This document shows, in pieces, positions 19,014-28,057 of a stretch of DNA of 64,000 nucleotides. Within the stretch, counting starts at the first letter, position 1. Each line of letters begins with the position of its first letter. The notes below the pieces were generated by a model. The model was not told where the DNA came from and ran no database searches. It was given only the letters and a program-made list of their open reading frames with translations. Source of the DNA: Clostridium sp. TW13 (GTDB lineage Bacteria; Bacillota; Clostridia; Clostridiales; Clostridiaceae). The stretch lies in assembly GCF_024345225.1 (NCBI RefSeq), contig NZ_BROD01000001.1, forward strand, positions 3,670,516-3,734,515, read 5' to 3'. The position numbers and the translations under genes are program-made.

Positions 19014-21074
19014 ATGAAAAAAATATCTACAAAAATAATTGCAGCAATTGTTTTCTTTTGCTTAGTAACGTCAATTATTATTACTACTGCAACAAATATA
19101 GTAAGTAAAGGCGCACTAAAAACTGATGCCGAGAGCAATTTACTTCAGACTTCTGTTAATAAAGCTCAAACAATAAATGAAGGACTTATATCTACTAAAA
19201 ATACTGTAGATAACTTAGAGTCTCTTTTTTCTCAAAGTTTTGATTTAAATAAAGTAAAAACTGATAAAGCATATGCTGACAGTTATGCTAAGTTTATGTC
19301 TCCAATAATGAAAAATTTAATTTCAAGACAACCTAATTTACTAGGCGTAGCTCTAATAATAAATCCAGAATTGACAGATTCAGCTTATCAAGTAATCTTT
19401 GAAAGAAAAGCTGGTGAAAAAGATGTAACACAATTGCAAAAATTCACTAAGAGCCAATTTCAAACTAACAATCCAGATATGACTTGGTACTACAATCCTA
19501 TAAACAGTAAAACTGCTCTTTGGAGTGACCCACATACAGATTCAAGTTCTACTAGCATGAGAATGGCATACACAAAACCAATATACATAAATAATCAATT
19601 AATCGGAGTAATCGCTGTTGACTTATTCTTTAATGATTATAAAAATATGATAAATAATGTAAAGATTTATGACAAAGGACATGCCTCCTTGCTTAATAAA
19701 GATACTAAATACTTAGTTGATAAAAAATATACTGACAAAGATACTTTAAAAACAGTATTAGGCAATACAGTGGATGTAATATCAAAAGACTCAGGAATAC
19801 AGTATTATGAAAAAGATGGTATAAAATCAGTACTAGCTTATACCAAACTGTATAATGGCAACATAATGATTGTATCAGCTGATGAATCAGATATATTTAA
19901 AGTTATAAATAACAATATAATACTATCAATAATTATAACTTTAATTGTATGTATTATAACTTCTATAATAGCTTTATTCATAGGAAAGAGACTAAGTGAC
20001 CCAATAGTGTTTATTACAGGACTTGTTAATCTTACTTCTACTCTTGATTTTAGGGAAAATGATAAGTTTTCTAAGATTAATAATTTCAAAGATGAATCAG
20101 GTATTATAGGAAAAGCAGTATTAAATCTGCGTGAAATATTAAAAGATGTATTAATAGATATTAAAAAATGTTCTGATACTACCTCTGGTCACTCAATTAA
20201 TTTAAATTCAGTAACTGAAGAATTACAAGATTCACTTACTGCTATAAACAGTACAGTTATAGAACTTGCTAATGGTGCTGAAGCCCAAGCAAATGATGCA
20301 CAAGATAGTTCTGAAAAATTAGGAGTTTTATCTGATAAAGTTGAAAACATCATAAGCATCACAGATACTTTTAACTCTGAATTTGAGACAGCTAAAACAT
20401 ATAATGATAAAGCAATCAAATCTATTGATACTTTAATGGATAAAATCAAAAGCACTACTGAAATAGAACTTAAGACAAGTAATAGTGTTAAGGAACTAGC
20501 TGAAAAATCTTCACTTATAGAAAATATTGTCCTTACAATAAACGGGATTTCAACTCAAACAAATCTATTAGCTTTAAATGCTGCTATTGAAGCTGCTAGA
20601 GCTGGTGAAGCCGGTAGAGGATTTGGAGTCGTGGCAGAACAAATTCGTGCTCTCTCAGAACAAACTGCCGATTCTACTAAGAAAATTGAGACTATAATAA
20701 ATGATATTCGTAACGAAATTAGTATTACTGAAAAGAATATGGATGCTTCAACTTCTAACATTATAGAAGTTAATAATTCAATAAATGAATCAAAGCAATC
20801 CTTCGCAGATATAAAATTATCTTTCCAAACCCTTAGTTCAAAAGTAGATACATTAATATCAAACATAGATGATATTAAAACTAGTAAAGAATCTGTAGTA
20901 GATTCAATTCAAGGAATAACTGCTATTTGTGAACAGTCAGCAGCTGCTACAGAAGAAGTGTCTGCTACAGTACATGAGCAATTAAGCTCAGTAGCTAATG
21001 TTAGAGAAGCTTCTGAATCACTTAAAAACTTAGTAAACACATTAGAAGAACTTCTTGGTAAGTTCACTCTATAA
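19014..21074 (+). CDS. methyl-accepting chemotaxis protein with dCache sensor
   Basis: Transmembrane receptor of 686 aa. It has one helix at residues 7-27, an extracellular dCache-like domain (about 35-280, with the phrases [20 protein letters not shown] and [15 protein letters not shown]), a second helix (about 300-322), HAMP, and a cytoplasmic signalling helix bundle whose tip is [31 protein letters not shown]-like. dCache domains bind small ligands such as amino acids. The RBS is GGGAGG. It is monocistronic, closed by a bidirectional terminator. No che genes are nearby. Confidence 0.93.
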   Translation: MKKISTKIIAAIVFFCLVTSIIITTATNIVSKGALKTDAESNLLQTSVNKAQTINEGLISTKNTVDNLESLFSQSFDLNKVKTDKAYADSYAKFMSPIMKNLISRQPNLLGVALIINPELTDSAYQVIFERKAGEKDVTQLQKFTKSQFQTNNPDMTWYYNPINSKTALWSDPHTDSSSTSMRMAYTKPIYINNQLIGVIAVDLFFNDYKNMINNVKIYDKGHASLLNKDTKYLVDKKYTDKDTLKTVLGNTVDVISKDSGIQYYEKDGIKSVLAYTKLYNGNIMIVSADESDIFKVINNNIILSIIITLIVCIITSIIALFIGKRLSDPIVFITGLVNLTSTLDFRENDKFSKINNFKDESGIIGKAVLNLREILKDVLIDIKKCSDTTSGHSINLNSVTEELQDSLTAINSTVIELANGAEAQANDAQDSSEKLGVLSDKVENIISITDTFNSEFETAKTYNDKAIKSIDTLMDKIKSTTEIELKTSNSVKELAEKSSLIENIVLTINGISTQTNLLALNAAIEAARAGEAGRGFGVVAEQIRALSEQTADSTKKIETIINDIRNEISITEKNMDASTSNIIEVNNSINESKQSFADIKLSFQTLSSKVDTLISNIDDIKTSKESVVDSIQGITAICEQSAAATEEVSATVHEQLSSVANVREASESLKNLVNTLEELLGKFTL

Positions 21075-21103
21075 ACTTTAAAATATCTCAATAGACTATA
21101 TAA

Positions 21104-21145
21104 AAACCTCAGTAGACTTTTAATAAATCTACTGAGGTTTCTTTT
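21104..21145. terminator. bidirectional terminator
   Basis: AAACCTCAGTAGA (21104-21116) pairs with TCTACTGAGGTTT (21128-21140), followed by CTTTTATT on the plus strand and preceded by A-rich sequence for the opposing gene. Confidence 0.85.
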
Positions 21146-21159
21146 ATTGTTTATACTGA

Positions 21160-22146
21160 TTAATTGTTAAATCCCCTAAATGATCTCATTCCATTTAGGC
21201 TACTTGTAAATGCTGATGGTAGATACATTTTGTATGCTACTCTCATAACTAGTCCAGAAATAATTACCATAGCTGCAAAAGATAAGAATAAAATATATGT
21301 TAATTTATCTTCATCAACTACTCCTGTACCCTTCATAGCCACTGCTACATAAAAATATCCCAGTAAAGTTCCAAAAGATATAATGTATAAACTCCATGAT
21401 GGTACTACTACTAAAACTATGCAAGCTATTAAAGCAAATGGAGCTGATGCTAAATTCTTTGCACTGGCTACACATAACATTTGCTTATAATTTGTTTTAT
21501 ACTTAAATATAACCTTTGTAAAGAACAATAATATCCCAGCTAAAACACAAGCTCCGCAGAAAGTTAATATCAAAGTAGCAAAAAATATCTTTGCTAGTGG
21601 AAAGTGTAAAGAAGCGCTCATCCCTATTGAACTAAATATTCCTAATGTACTGCTGAAATCTGAAATAGCTGAATTAAGCTTACCAAATAAAAGTGTTACA
21701 AACAATGCAAATATGATTGAATCAACTCCCATAAAGCCTAGTCCAACTTTATAGTCATTGGCTTTTACAAATGCTTTAAGCATTGAAGCTGGTGATTTTA
21801 CTGTCTTCCTAGCAACCATAAAAAATCGTCTTATGTATAACCCAAAAGCATCTGGAGCAACATTTTTTTGATATTGCTGCTGTGGATTTGAACTCATTAC
21901 TGGTGGATTAAATCCACTTTGTTCACCTTCAATAGATTTTTGTTCAAACTGTAACTGTTCCTCTTGGTATGTTTCTTGTTGACATTCTGGTTGCATAACT
22001 TTAACAGACTGCTCACCTTCTGGTTTAACTTCTTCACTTTGAACGTTCGTTTCTTGAGCTACTTGTTGTACAACTTTACTATTTTCGCAATTACAAACTT
22101 CACTCTCTTCTAATGGTCTACCACACTTAGTACAAAAATTTCCCAT
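21160..22146 (-). CDS. zinc-ribbon and Yip1-like multi-pass membrane protein
   Basis: Protein of 328 aa. The N-terminal zinc ribbon CTKCGRPLEESEVCNC is followed by a long Glu/Gln/Pro-rich linker (to about residue 95), then a membrane domain with about five helices resembling the Yip1 family (KSPASMLKAFVKANDYKVG opening and alternating helices). The start at 22146 has TAGGGGGAAAG upstream; an upstream extension of 22 codons is not supported. The function of bacterial members is not established. Confidence 0.7.
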   Translation of the reverse strand: MGNFCTKCGRPLEESEVCNCENSKVVQQVAQETNVQSEEVKPEGEQSVKVMQPECQQETYQEEQLQFEQKSIEGEQSGFNPPVMSSNPQQQYQKNVAPDAFGLYIRRFFMVARKTVKSPASMLKAFVKANDYKVGLGFMGVDSIIFALFVTLLFGKLNSAISDFSSTLGIFSSIGMSASLHFPLAKIFFATLILTFCGACVLAGILLFFTKVIFKYKTNYKQMLCVASAKNLASAPFALIACIVLVVVPSWSLYIISFGTLLGYFYVAVAMKGTGVVDEDKLTYILFLSFAAMVIISGLVMRVAYKMYLPSAFTSSLNGMRSFRGFNN

Positions 22147-22359
22147 AACCTTTCCCCCTACAATATAATTACTTATAATAAAATTATAAAAATGAACACA
22201 CGACAAATTCATTTCTTCTATTTTACCACAATCTAATTATTTATACTAAAATAATCTATAAATTATGTTTACTGTTTATAGTTGAAAATGAACAAAGGTC
22301 ATGAAGTTTATAATTCAAATTTCACAACCTTTATTTATAAAAATATTAACATACTAATA

Positions 22360-22911
22360 TTATAATTCTGTTTTTAATATGTTTAAAAATTCTCGTGTAT
22401 AATCTTTTCTCTTGTTTGCTATCTTTCTACCTAAAGCTGTTTTGAATTCTATCTTTTCTAGAAAATCATTTTCAAAAATCTTTATGGTCTCCTCATAATT
22501 TTGTCCTTTAGCTCCACCTGTTGTGAAAGCTTTAGCAATACCAAACGCACCTACCAACTCAACATAATTTGCATCATGAACTATTTTTTCTTCTATTGTA
22601 ATAGGATTGTCTATATGTCTCCCCAAAGAAATAAAGCCATTTTCTATTTCTGAGTCTGACCATCCTAGACCCTTCAGAAAAACTATGATTTCTTCTTTAA
22701 AAGAATTATCTGATGCAATCTTTTTTATTAATCCATGGAAGGCAGCAAGAAAATATAATAATTGCAAATTCATCTGTTCATCCGTTGCTTCAATAAACAT
22801 TTTTAATCTTTTAGAGATTCTCCTAATGTGCTTAAAATTATGCGCTGGATCCTTATCACCATAAACTGCTTTTGTAAAATTCATATAATCTTCCAATTTG
22901 TTTTCTTTCAT
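22360..22911 (-). CDS. HD-domain-like protein lacking the metal-binding Asp
   Basis: Protein of 183 aa with the layout of small YedJ-type HD hydrolases: DPAHNFKHIRRI at the first His, AAFHGLIKKI where the family has HD followed by (I/V)(G/A)K, then IVHDANYVELVGAFGIAKAF, matching the usual HDADRLDAIGAIGIARAF pattern. The central HD doublet is HG, so one metal ligand is absent. It may be catalytically inactive or of altered function. The ATG at 22911 has GGGGG 9 nt upstream; the ATG 9 nt earlier abuts that site. A dispersed palindromic element lies about 70 bp upstream. Confidence 0.75.
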   Translation of the reverse strand: MKENKLEDYMNFTKAVYGDKDPAHNFKHIRRISKRLKMFIEATDEQMNLQLLYFLAAFHGLIKKIASDNSFKEEIIVFLKGLGWSDSEIENGFISLGRHIDNPITIEEKIVHDANYVELVGAFGIAKAFTTGGAKGQNYEETIKIFENDFLEKIEFKTALGRKIANKRKDYTREFLNILKTEL

Positions 22912-22987
22912 CTTCAACATCCCCCAATGTTATCGTAATTTAAATATAATCTAAATTTCATCAGTTCGCACTAATTCAAATATTATT

Positions 22988-23058
22988 TTAGATATCTAGA
23001 AATAGATAACAAGTCTAAGCAAACTAGCCTATAAACCTATATCCTTTCAGACGCCTTA
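22988..23058 (+). repeat. dispersed palindromic element, copy 4
   Basis: TTAGATATCTAGAAATAGAT at the left, CTTTCAGACGCCTTA at the right, and the middle AACAAGTCTAAGCAAACTAG then CCTATAAACC shared with other copies. It lies between the HD-like gene and the MFS gene, both on the minus strand. Confidence 0.75.
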
Positions 23059-23172
23059 TCACTCATAAAAAATAGAAGTGTCACTCTTATATTAGAGTAA
23101 CACTTTTATTAATGAATATATTTACAAATAAATTAAATTTAACACAGTTATTGTTAAGATTTGTTTAAATCT

Positions 23173-24408
23173 TTATAACGATCTAATATTTTTATTAAAA
23201 ACTTGAGATAAGAACAAAAGTACAGTAAGTATTCCTACCACTAAGAATATTTGAGTTGTGCTTAGCACTAAACATAGTCCTCCAACTATTACTGAACCAA
23301 GAGGCATTGCGCTCATAGCCAAAGCTCCCATTATCCCAAAAACTCTCGCCATATACTCCTTTTCTATCTTTTGCATTGCAAGCACATTAAGCTGCATCAT
23401 AATCAAACCTGCTCCCAATCCAAATATAATGCCTACTGGTACTAAAATTATCTCTACACACGTTGTTCCAGGTATAAAATAATAACTTGCATATGGTATG
23501 CCAATCAGCACTCCAGATACTATAAATATTTTTATACCTTTTACCTTTTCACTTACTTTAGGAAAAACAAAACTTCCTAGTCCAATTCCTACTATTAATG
23601 AAATTTGAATGATTGAATATACCTCTGGTCCTAATTTCAAACTGTTACTTACATACACAATTCCTAATGTATTTATGGGAACCAATAGCATATTTACTAG
23701 CGGAGTAAATAAAATTAAGTTTAACAACAGCTTGCTCTTCATTAAATATTTAAAGCCACTCTTTAAATCATCCTTATATGATTTGAAACTAATATCTACT
23801 TTATTTTTAATATCTCCAACAGGCTTTAATAAGCACATTATTAAACCACATATAAAAAATGAAGAAGAATCTATTAGTATTCCACCACTTACCCCTAGTA
23901 TACCTACAATTGCACCTGCAACTGCTAATCCTACAATTTCTACAATTCTTGATGAAGTAGAAGATAATGACATCCCGTAAGTATAATTCTCCTTAGAAAG
24001 TATTAATGGTATAATTGCCCCACCAGCTGGTGATCTAAACGACTCAAATGTAGAATTGATGAATGTAGCTATAAATACAACTGGAACACTTAAAAGTCCT
24101 GTCATAAATAAAATGGCTATGCCTCCTACTATTAATCCTCTGCCTAAATCACAGCAAACAATTACCTTCTTCTTATTGAACCTATCAACCAATGCTCCTG
24201 CAAAAGGTTGAAATATCATTGTAGGTACGGCATTAACCCCAAATAATAATGCCATCAAGGATGCTGATCCTGTTAACTTAAATACCATAAATCCAAAAGC
24301 AATCGCATCCACAGAATCCCCAAATCTTGAAATCAAGTTTGCGATCATAAACAATAAATAATTCTTTTCTTTCAATACAACTCCATACGAACTTTTTGTA
24401 ATCTCCAT
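23173..24408 (-). CDS. MFS efflux transporter
   Basis: Drug-exporter-like major facilitator of about 411 aa with some 12 helices. The loop 2-3 motif reads AGALVDRFNKKKVIVCCD (family form GxLxDRxxRrkvl), and LISRFGDSVDAIAFGFMVF at the N-terminus is typical of the macrolide-efflux MefA/enterobactin-exporter-like group. The start at 24408 follows AAAGGGGG. The ArsR-type gene upstream, on the same strand, may control it, although a strong terminator separates them. Confidence 0.85.
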   Translation of the reverse strand: MEITKSSYGVVLKEKNYLLFMIANLISRFGDSVDAIAFGFMVFKLTGSASLMALLFGVNAVPTMIFQPFAGALVDRFNKKKVIVCCDLGRGLIVGGIAILFMTGLLSVPVVFIATFINSTFESFRSPAGGAIIPLILSKENYTYGMSLSSTSSRIVEIVGLAVAGAIVGILGVSGGILIDSSSFFICGLIMCLLKPVGDIKNKVDISFKSYKDDLKSGFKYLMKSKLLLNLILFTPLVNMLLVPINTLGIVYVSNSLKLGPEVYSIIQISLIVGIGLGSFVFPKVSEKVKGIKIFIVSGVLIGIPYASYYFIPGTTCVEIILVPVGIIFGLGAGLIMMQLNVLAMQKIEKEYMARVFGIMGALAMSAMPLGSVIVGGLCLVLSTTQIFLVVGILTVLLFLSQVFNKNIRSL

Positions 24409-24576
24409 CTTAAAGCCCCCTTTTTTATTAAATTTTACCATTCAGTTAGATGATAGTCAACTACTAATTAGATATTCATCTAATATAATTTTATATTTTT
24501 ATTATACTAATTAAGTGAAACACGTTTTCAAAAAGCTTACTATAATCTTTGATAACAATACCTTTATATATATAAA

Positions 24577-24621
24577 AAACTACAGAAAGATTTATGTTAA
24601 TTTAAATCTTTCTGTAGTTTT
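24577..24621 (-). terminator. strong terminator of the ArsR-type gene
   Basis: AAACTACAGAAAGATTTA pairs perfectly with 24603-24620 (18 bp), followed on the minus strand by TTTTTTATATA. Confidence 0.85.
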
Positions 24622-24626
24622 GTATA

Positions 24627-24698
24627 TTAGGCACCTGAAAATAAATAACCAGTCCAAATAGACTCACCTATAAACCTATATACTTTCATATGCGTTAA
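24627..24698 (+). repeat. dispersed palindromic element, copy 5
   Basis: TTAGGCACCTGAAAATAAAT at the left, CTTTCATATGCGTTAA at the right, middle ACCAGTCCAAATAGACTCAC then CTATAAACC. Its right end contains the stop codon of the ArsR-type gene (24695-24697). Confidence 0.75.
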
Positions 24699-25795
24699 AG
24701 CATATAAGTTTCTAACTCAGATATAAACTCTTTAATAGCTTTTCTATTTAAGCTATAATAAACTTTACTGTCTCTTCTTTCTAAACACACCAAATTGGCA
24801 ACAACTAAATCATTCATATGATAAGATACTGTAGCTGTGGTAAGCTTTAATTTTTCTGCAATTTGCTGACCATACATTTCTTCATTCTTTAGTAATCTTA
24901 TTATTTCAAACTTACTTTTATCACTTAATGGCTTTAGCACATTAATAATTGGAGCCTTATCACTTCCAATAGTTCTGACTCCTTCCATGAGTTTATCAAA
25001 CAAAATTCCATAATGCAATATTTCACAACCATCTTTTAAATCCATAGTCAAAGCATTAAATCTTGCTACTGCTGGATATATTATTAACTTATTACTATTT
25101 AACTTAATTCCTATAGTTTCTTGTATATAAACATATTTACCCTGAGGATCTTTCTGAAAATCTTCTATAAATTTATGAACTAATTGTTCAACTTCCTTAT
25201 AAGCATTTTTGTGAGCATCCTCATTTTTCAATATTATTTCGACTAATACCATGTAATGAGGTTTTGGGTTCTTATATACTTGTATAAGTTTCCACTTAGC
25301 ATCTTCATTTATCTCTATTGTATCTAATAAATCAATAAAATTTAGTATACTTTTATCATCTAATAATTGTTCAAATTGATCACCTTTTTCTGAAATTTCA
25401 TCTGCAAATTCCTGATTAATTCCCAATATTAATTGTTCTCTAAAGAAATTTTCATCATAGTTATTCATATCATTATGTAATTCTTTTATCAAATCCATAT
25501 TAATATTATAAATTAGAATTTCTGCTACGCAGGCTGTCTTCTTACACATATTAATAAAGTAAAATTCCCTATCTTTATCTTCTAAAGTCATTAATTTCTT
25601 AAACTTATTACTGCTCTTTTTAATTTTGGTATATTCCTTCTTTATGAAATTCTCCAACTTAATTTTATTTTCTTCATATATTTGCTGCTGTAACTCTCCA
25701 TAAAACTGTTCTTCTAAATCTTCATTTGAAACATTATAAATAAATCTAACAATTTCTCTTAATTCATGTGTGGTCTGCTTTATTTCTATATCCAT
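24695..25795 (-). CDS. ArsR-type winged-helix regulator with long N-terminal domain
   Basis: Regulator of 366 aa. The winged helix is at the C-terminus (about residues 285-360): LKPLSDKSKFEIIRLLKNEE, YGQQIAEKLKLTTATVSYHM, and NLVCLERRDSKVYYSLN. The first 280 residues are an acidic, Lys/Glu-rich helical domain with no Cys cluster, so metal sensing is unlikely; it may be a ligand-binding domain. It precedes the MFS pump on the same strand and plausibly regulates it. Its last bases and stop lie in a dispersed palindromic element. Confidence 0.8.
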   Translation of the reverse strand: MDIEIKQTTHELREIVRFIYNVSNEDLEEQFYGELQQQIYEENKIKLENFIKKEYTKIKKSSNKFKKLMTLEDKDREFYFINMCKKTACVAEILIYNINMDLIKELHNDMNNYDENFFREQLILGINQEFADEISEKGDQFEQLLDDKSILNFIDLLDTIEINEDAKWKLIQVYKNPKPHYMVLVEIILKNEDAHKNAYKEVEQLVHKFIEDFQKDPQGKYVYIQETIGIKLNSNKLIIYPAVARFNALTMDLKDGCEILHYGILFDKLMEGVRTIGSDKAPIINVLKPLSDKSKFEIIRLLKNEEMYGQQIAEKLKLTTATVSYHMNDLVVANLVCLERRDSKVYYSLNRKAIKEFISELETYML

Positions 25796-25899
25796 ACTAA
25801 ATTCCTCTCATACAAATGTTTTTAACTTACTATACTATTTTGGTCTATAACTAAAATAATAGCATACTTCTAATTTATTGGCACAATCTTATAAATAAA

Positions 25900-25938
25900 A
25901 AGCTAGAAGTTCATTATTGTTGATAGAACTTCTAGCTT
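25900..25938 (-). terminator. terminator of the Big_2/transglutaminase gene
   Basis: AAGCTAGAAGTTC pairs perfectly with GAACTTCTAGCTT (25926-25938); the minus strand continues with TTTTATTTAT. Confidence 0.8.
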
Positions 25939-25982
25939 AAACAGCTTGCTATATATAAATTATCTCTTCTAAAATTTTTTAA

Positions 25983-27803
25983 TTAGTATGTTGATTCTAT
26001 TCTATGATCCCATGAAAAACCTTCTATTGTTGCATCAAAATACTTATAGCGCTTCTCACCTTTTGTATACTTTCCATTTTCATACTCATTTCGTGAATTC
26101 CAAGTAGTATCTAATATTACCCATCTTCCATCTACATAAGCTGCATTCCATGCATGATTACTTTGTCCATTTTTAAGAGTACTCCAATCTGTATGATTGT
26201 TATTTCCCCAGCCAATAACTATTTTGCATGGTATACCAATTGATCTTGTTAAGGCAGCAGTTAATTCTGCATATCCTTGACAAACAGAGCGCTTTGCATT
26301 AAGAGTTCCTATGGCATCTCTGTATCCTGTTTTTCCACTAAGCATATCATAATCATAATATATATTATCAGCTACCCAATTATTTATTGCTAAAAGCTTA
26401 TCATAATTGTTGGTCTTTCCTTTAGTAATTTGAAGTGCCAAATCCTTAATCTTGTTTCTATCTGCTTGTGAGTTTACGTTCACTACAGTATCTTTAGCTT
26501 CTACTTTATAAGCTTTGAACTTGTCCACATCATACTGATATACTTTAGACACTGGGAATGATATTCCACTAGAACTTTTATTAAATTGAATTCCATAATA
26601 GAAATCATGATAAGTTCCATATTGAACATCGCCCTCAAAAACATTTATATTATAACTTCCAGCATTAAAATTATATTGAAAGTCAAAAGAAAACATTCCA
26701 TTGGCATCTGCTTGTGACATTACATTTTTTAGTGTACTTCCTGTTTTTACATCTGTTACATCAGCTAATAAATACTTAGAACCATTGATAAGCTTACCTG
26801 TTACTCTTAATGTATTAGAATTTACTGCTTTAACTTCTATGTATTGATTCTTAAAATTAGATGGTTTATATTGAGCGGTTATATCATTTACAGTTACTTT
26901 ACATGAAGCCGCCTTTGATTGAGAAACTGTTTTTGCAGTTATTACAGCGCTTCCAACTCCTGTTGCTGTGACAACACCATTGCTATCTACTGTAGCGATC
27001 TTAGGATTACTTGTACTCCAAGTTACATTCTTATTTGTAGCGTTACTTGGGGCTACTGTAGCAGCTAATGCTTCCTTATATCCTTTCGCTAAAGTTGTAG
27101 AAGTTTTATTAAGACCTACACTTGTAACTGGAACTGTTACAACCTTAACTGTGCATGTAGCTGTTTTTGCTTTATCAACTGTCCTAGCAGTTATAACAGC
27201 TGTACCATCATTTATTCCAGTTACTACACCATTTTTATCTACTGTAGCAACTTTAGAATTGTTAGAACTCCAAGTTACACTCTTATTTCCTGCATTACTA
27301 GGAAGTATCGAAACCTGTAATGTTTCTTTTCCATTCTTCGCTATTGTTGTAGAAGTTTTATTAAGTTTTACTCCAGACACAGAAGGAAGAACTTGTACAG
27401 AACAAGTATCAAAAATCCTCCAATTATCAGCTGACTCTGCCCAAATAGTCGCATTTCCTACTGCTAATGCAGTAATTGTTCCCGTAGAATCAACTTTAAC
27501 TACTTTGGGATTACTAGAGCTCCACTCCAACCTCTTATTTGTTGCATTACTTGGTGATATAGTTGCTTTTAAAGTTTCCTTATATGCTATAGGAGCTGAT
27601 AAAGACCACTTATTTATTGATAGTGATTTTACAGCAACAGTTGAACTTGCTGAAACTTTTATAGATGATGTGGAAACTTGTTTAATGCTAGTTGTTGGAA
27701 CACTACTTGATGTAGTAGTACTAGCAAGTACTTGTACATTTTGTAATAAGAATACTAAAACGAATGCTAATACAAAATTCTTTGATTTTAAAAATCTTTT
27801 CAT
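25983..27803 (-). CDS. secreted protein with three Big_2 domains and a transglutaminase-like domain
   Basis: Surface or secreted protein of 606 aa. The signal peptide ends near residue 28 (VQVLAS). Three bacterial Ig-like group 2 domains follow (about residues 58-300), each with the phrases LNKTSTT.., (W)SSSNPKVVKVDSTGTITA-like and G.A.ITA. The C-terminal third is a transglutaminase-like cysteine peptidase fold: Cys in RSVCQGYAELTAAL, His in SNHAWNAAYVDG, Asp in WVILDTTWNS. It has no LPxTG motif; the Big_2 repeats may bind wall or polysaccharide. Its likely action is peptide hydrolysis or cross-linking outside the cell. The gene has an extended -10 promoter and a leader of about 145 nt. Confidence 0.88.
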   Translation of the reverse strand: MKRFLKSKNFVLAFVLVFLLQNVQVLASTTTSSSVPTTSIKQVSTSSIKVSASSTVAVKSLSINKWSLSAPIAYKETLKATISPSNATNKRLEWSSSNPKVVKVDSTGTITALAVGNATIWAESADNWRIFDTCSVQVLPSVSGVKLNKTSTTIAKNGKETLQVSILPSNAGNKSVTWSSNNSKVATVDKNGVVTGINDGTAVITARTVDKAKTATCTVKVVTVPVTSVGLNKTSTTLAKGYKEALAATVAPSNATNKNVTWSTSNPKIATVDSNGVVTATGVGSAVITAKTVSQSKAASCKVTVNDITAQYKPSNFKNQYIEVKAVNSNTLRVTGKLINGSKYLLADVTDVKTGSTLKNVMSQADANGMFSFDFQYNFNAGSYNINVFEGDVQYGTYHDFYYGIQFNKSSSGISFPVSKVYQYDVDKFKAYKVEAKDTVVNVNSQADRNKIKDLALQITKGKTNNYDKLLAINNWVADNIYYDYDMLSGKTGYRDAIGTLNAKRSVCQGYAELTAALTRSIGIPCKIVIGWGNNNHTDWSTLKNGQSNHAWNAAYVDGRWVILDTTWNSRNEYENGKYTKGEKRYKYFDATIEGFSWDHRIESTY

Positions 27804-27985
27804 ACATTACCCCCCATTCTATATTGCTATCTAATAGATAGCCTGTGTAACATTCCTACTGCCTTAAGTTTAATATAGCAGCTACGGTTCCTAAATAAAT
27901 TTAATTAAATCACCATGGAGATTGACTCCACTTGAGCCAAGTTATGCTTAATTTCATTATACCAAGAGTAGAGGCCCTATGGAAC
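27804..27985 (-). promoter_or_regulatory. extended -10 promoter and long structured leader
   Basis: On the minus strand TGGTATAAT (-10 at 27956-27961) is an extended -10 element with only a poor -35. The leader that follows has adjacent small hairpins ACTTG-GCT-CAAGT and GGAG-TCAAT-CTCC, then CTGC...GCAG, and GCTATC-TATTA-GATAGC close to the GGGGGG ribosome-binding site. It matches no riboswitch class I know. Confidence 0.45.
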
Positions 27986-28000
27986 AAAAATAAATAAAAA

Positions 28001-28045
28001 ATAAGCTTGAAAATTCCTATAATCATCTAGAATTTTCAAGCTTAT
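28001..28045 (-). terminator. terminator of the SPFH-domain gene
   Basis: A 16-bp perfect stem, ATAAGCTTGAAAATTC and its complement (28030-28045), followed on the minus strand by TTTTTTATTTATTTTTG. Confidence 0.85.
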
Positions 28046-28057
28046 AAACTATATTAA

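Noticed and set aside
26968-27834. A 288-codon open frame on the plus strand, hydrophobic in character
   Set aside because: It is antisense to the repeated Big_2 domains. Its repeating hydrophobic pattern arises from the complement of the Thr/Ser/Asn-rich repeats, and it has no ribosome-binding site.
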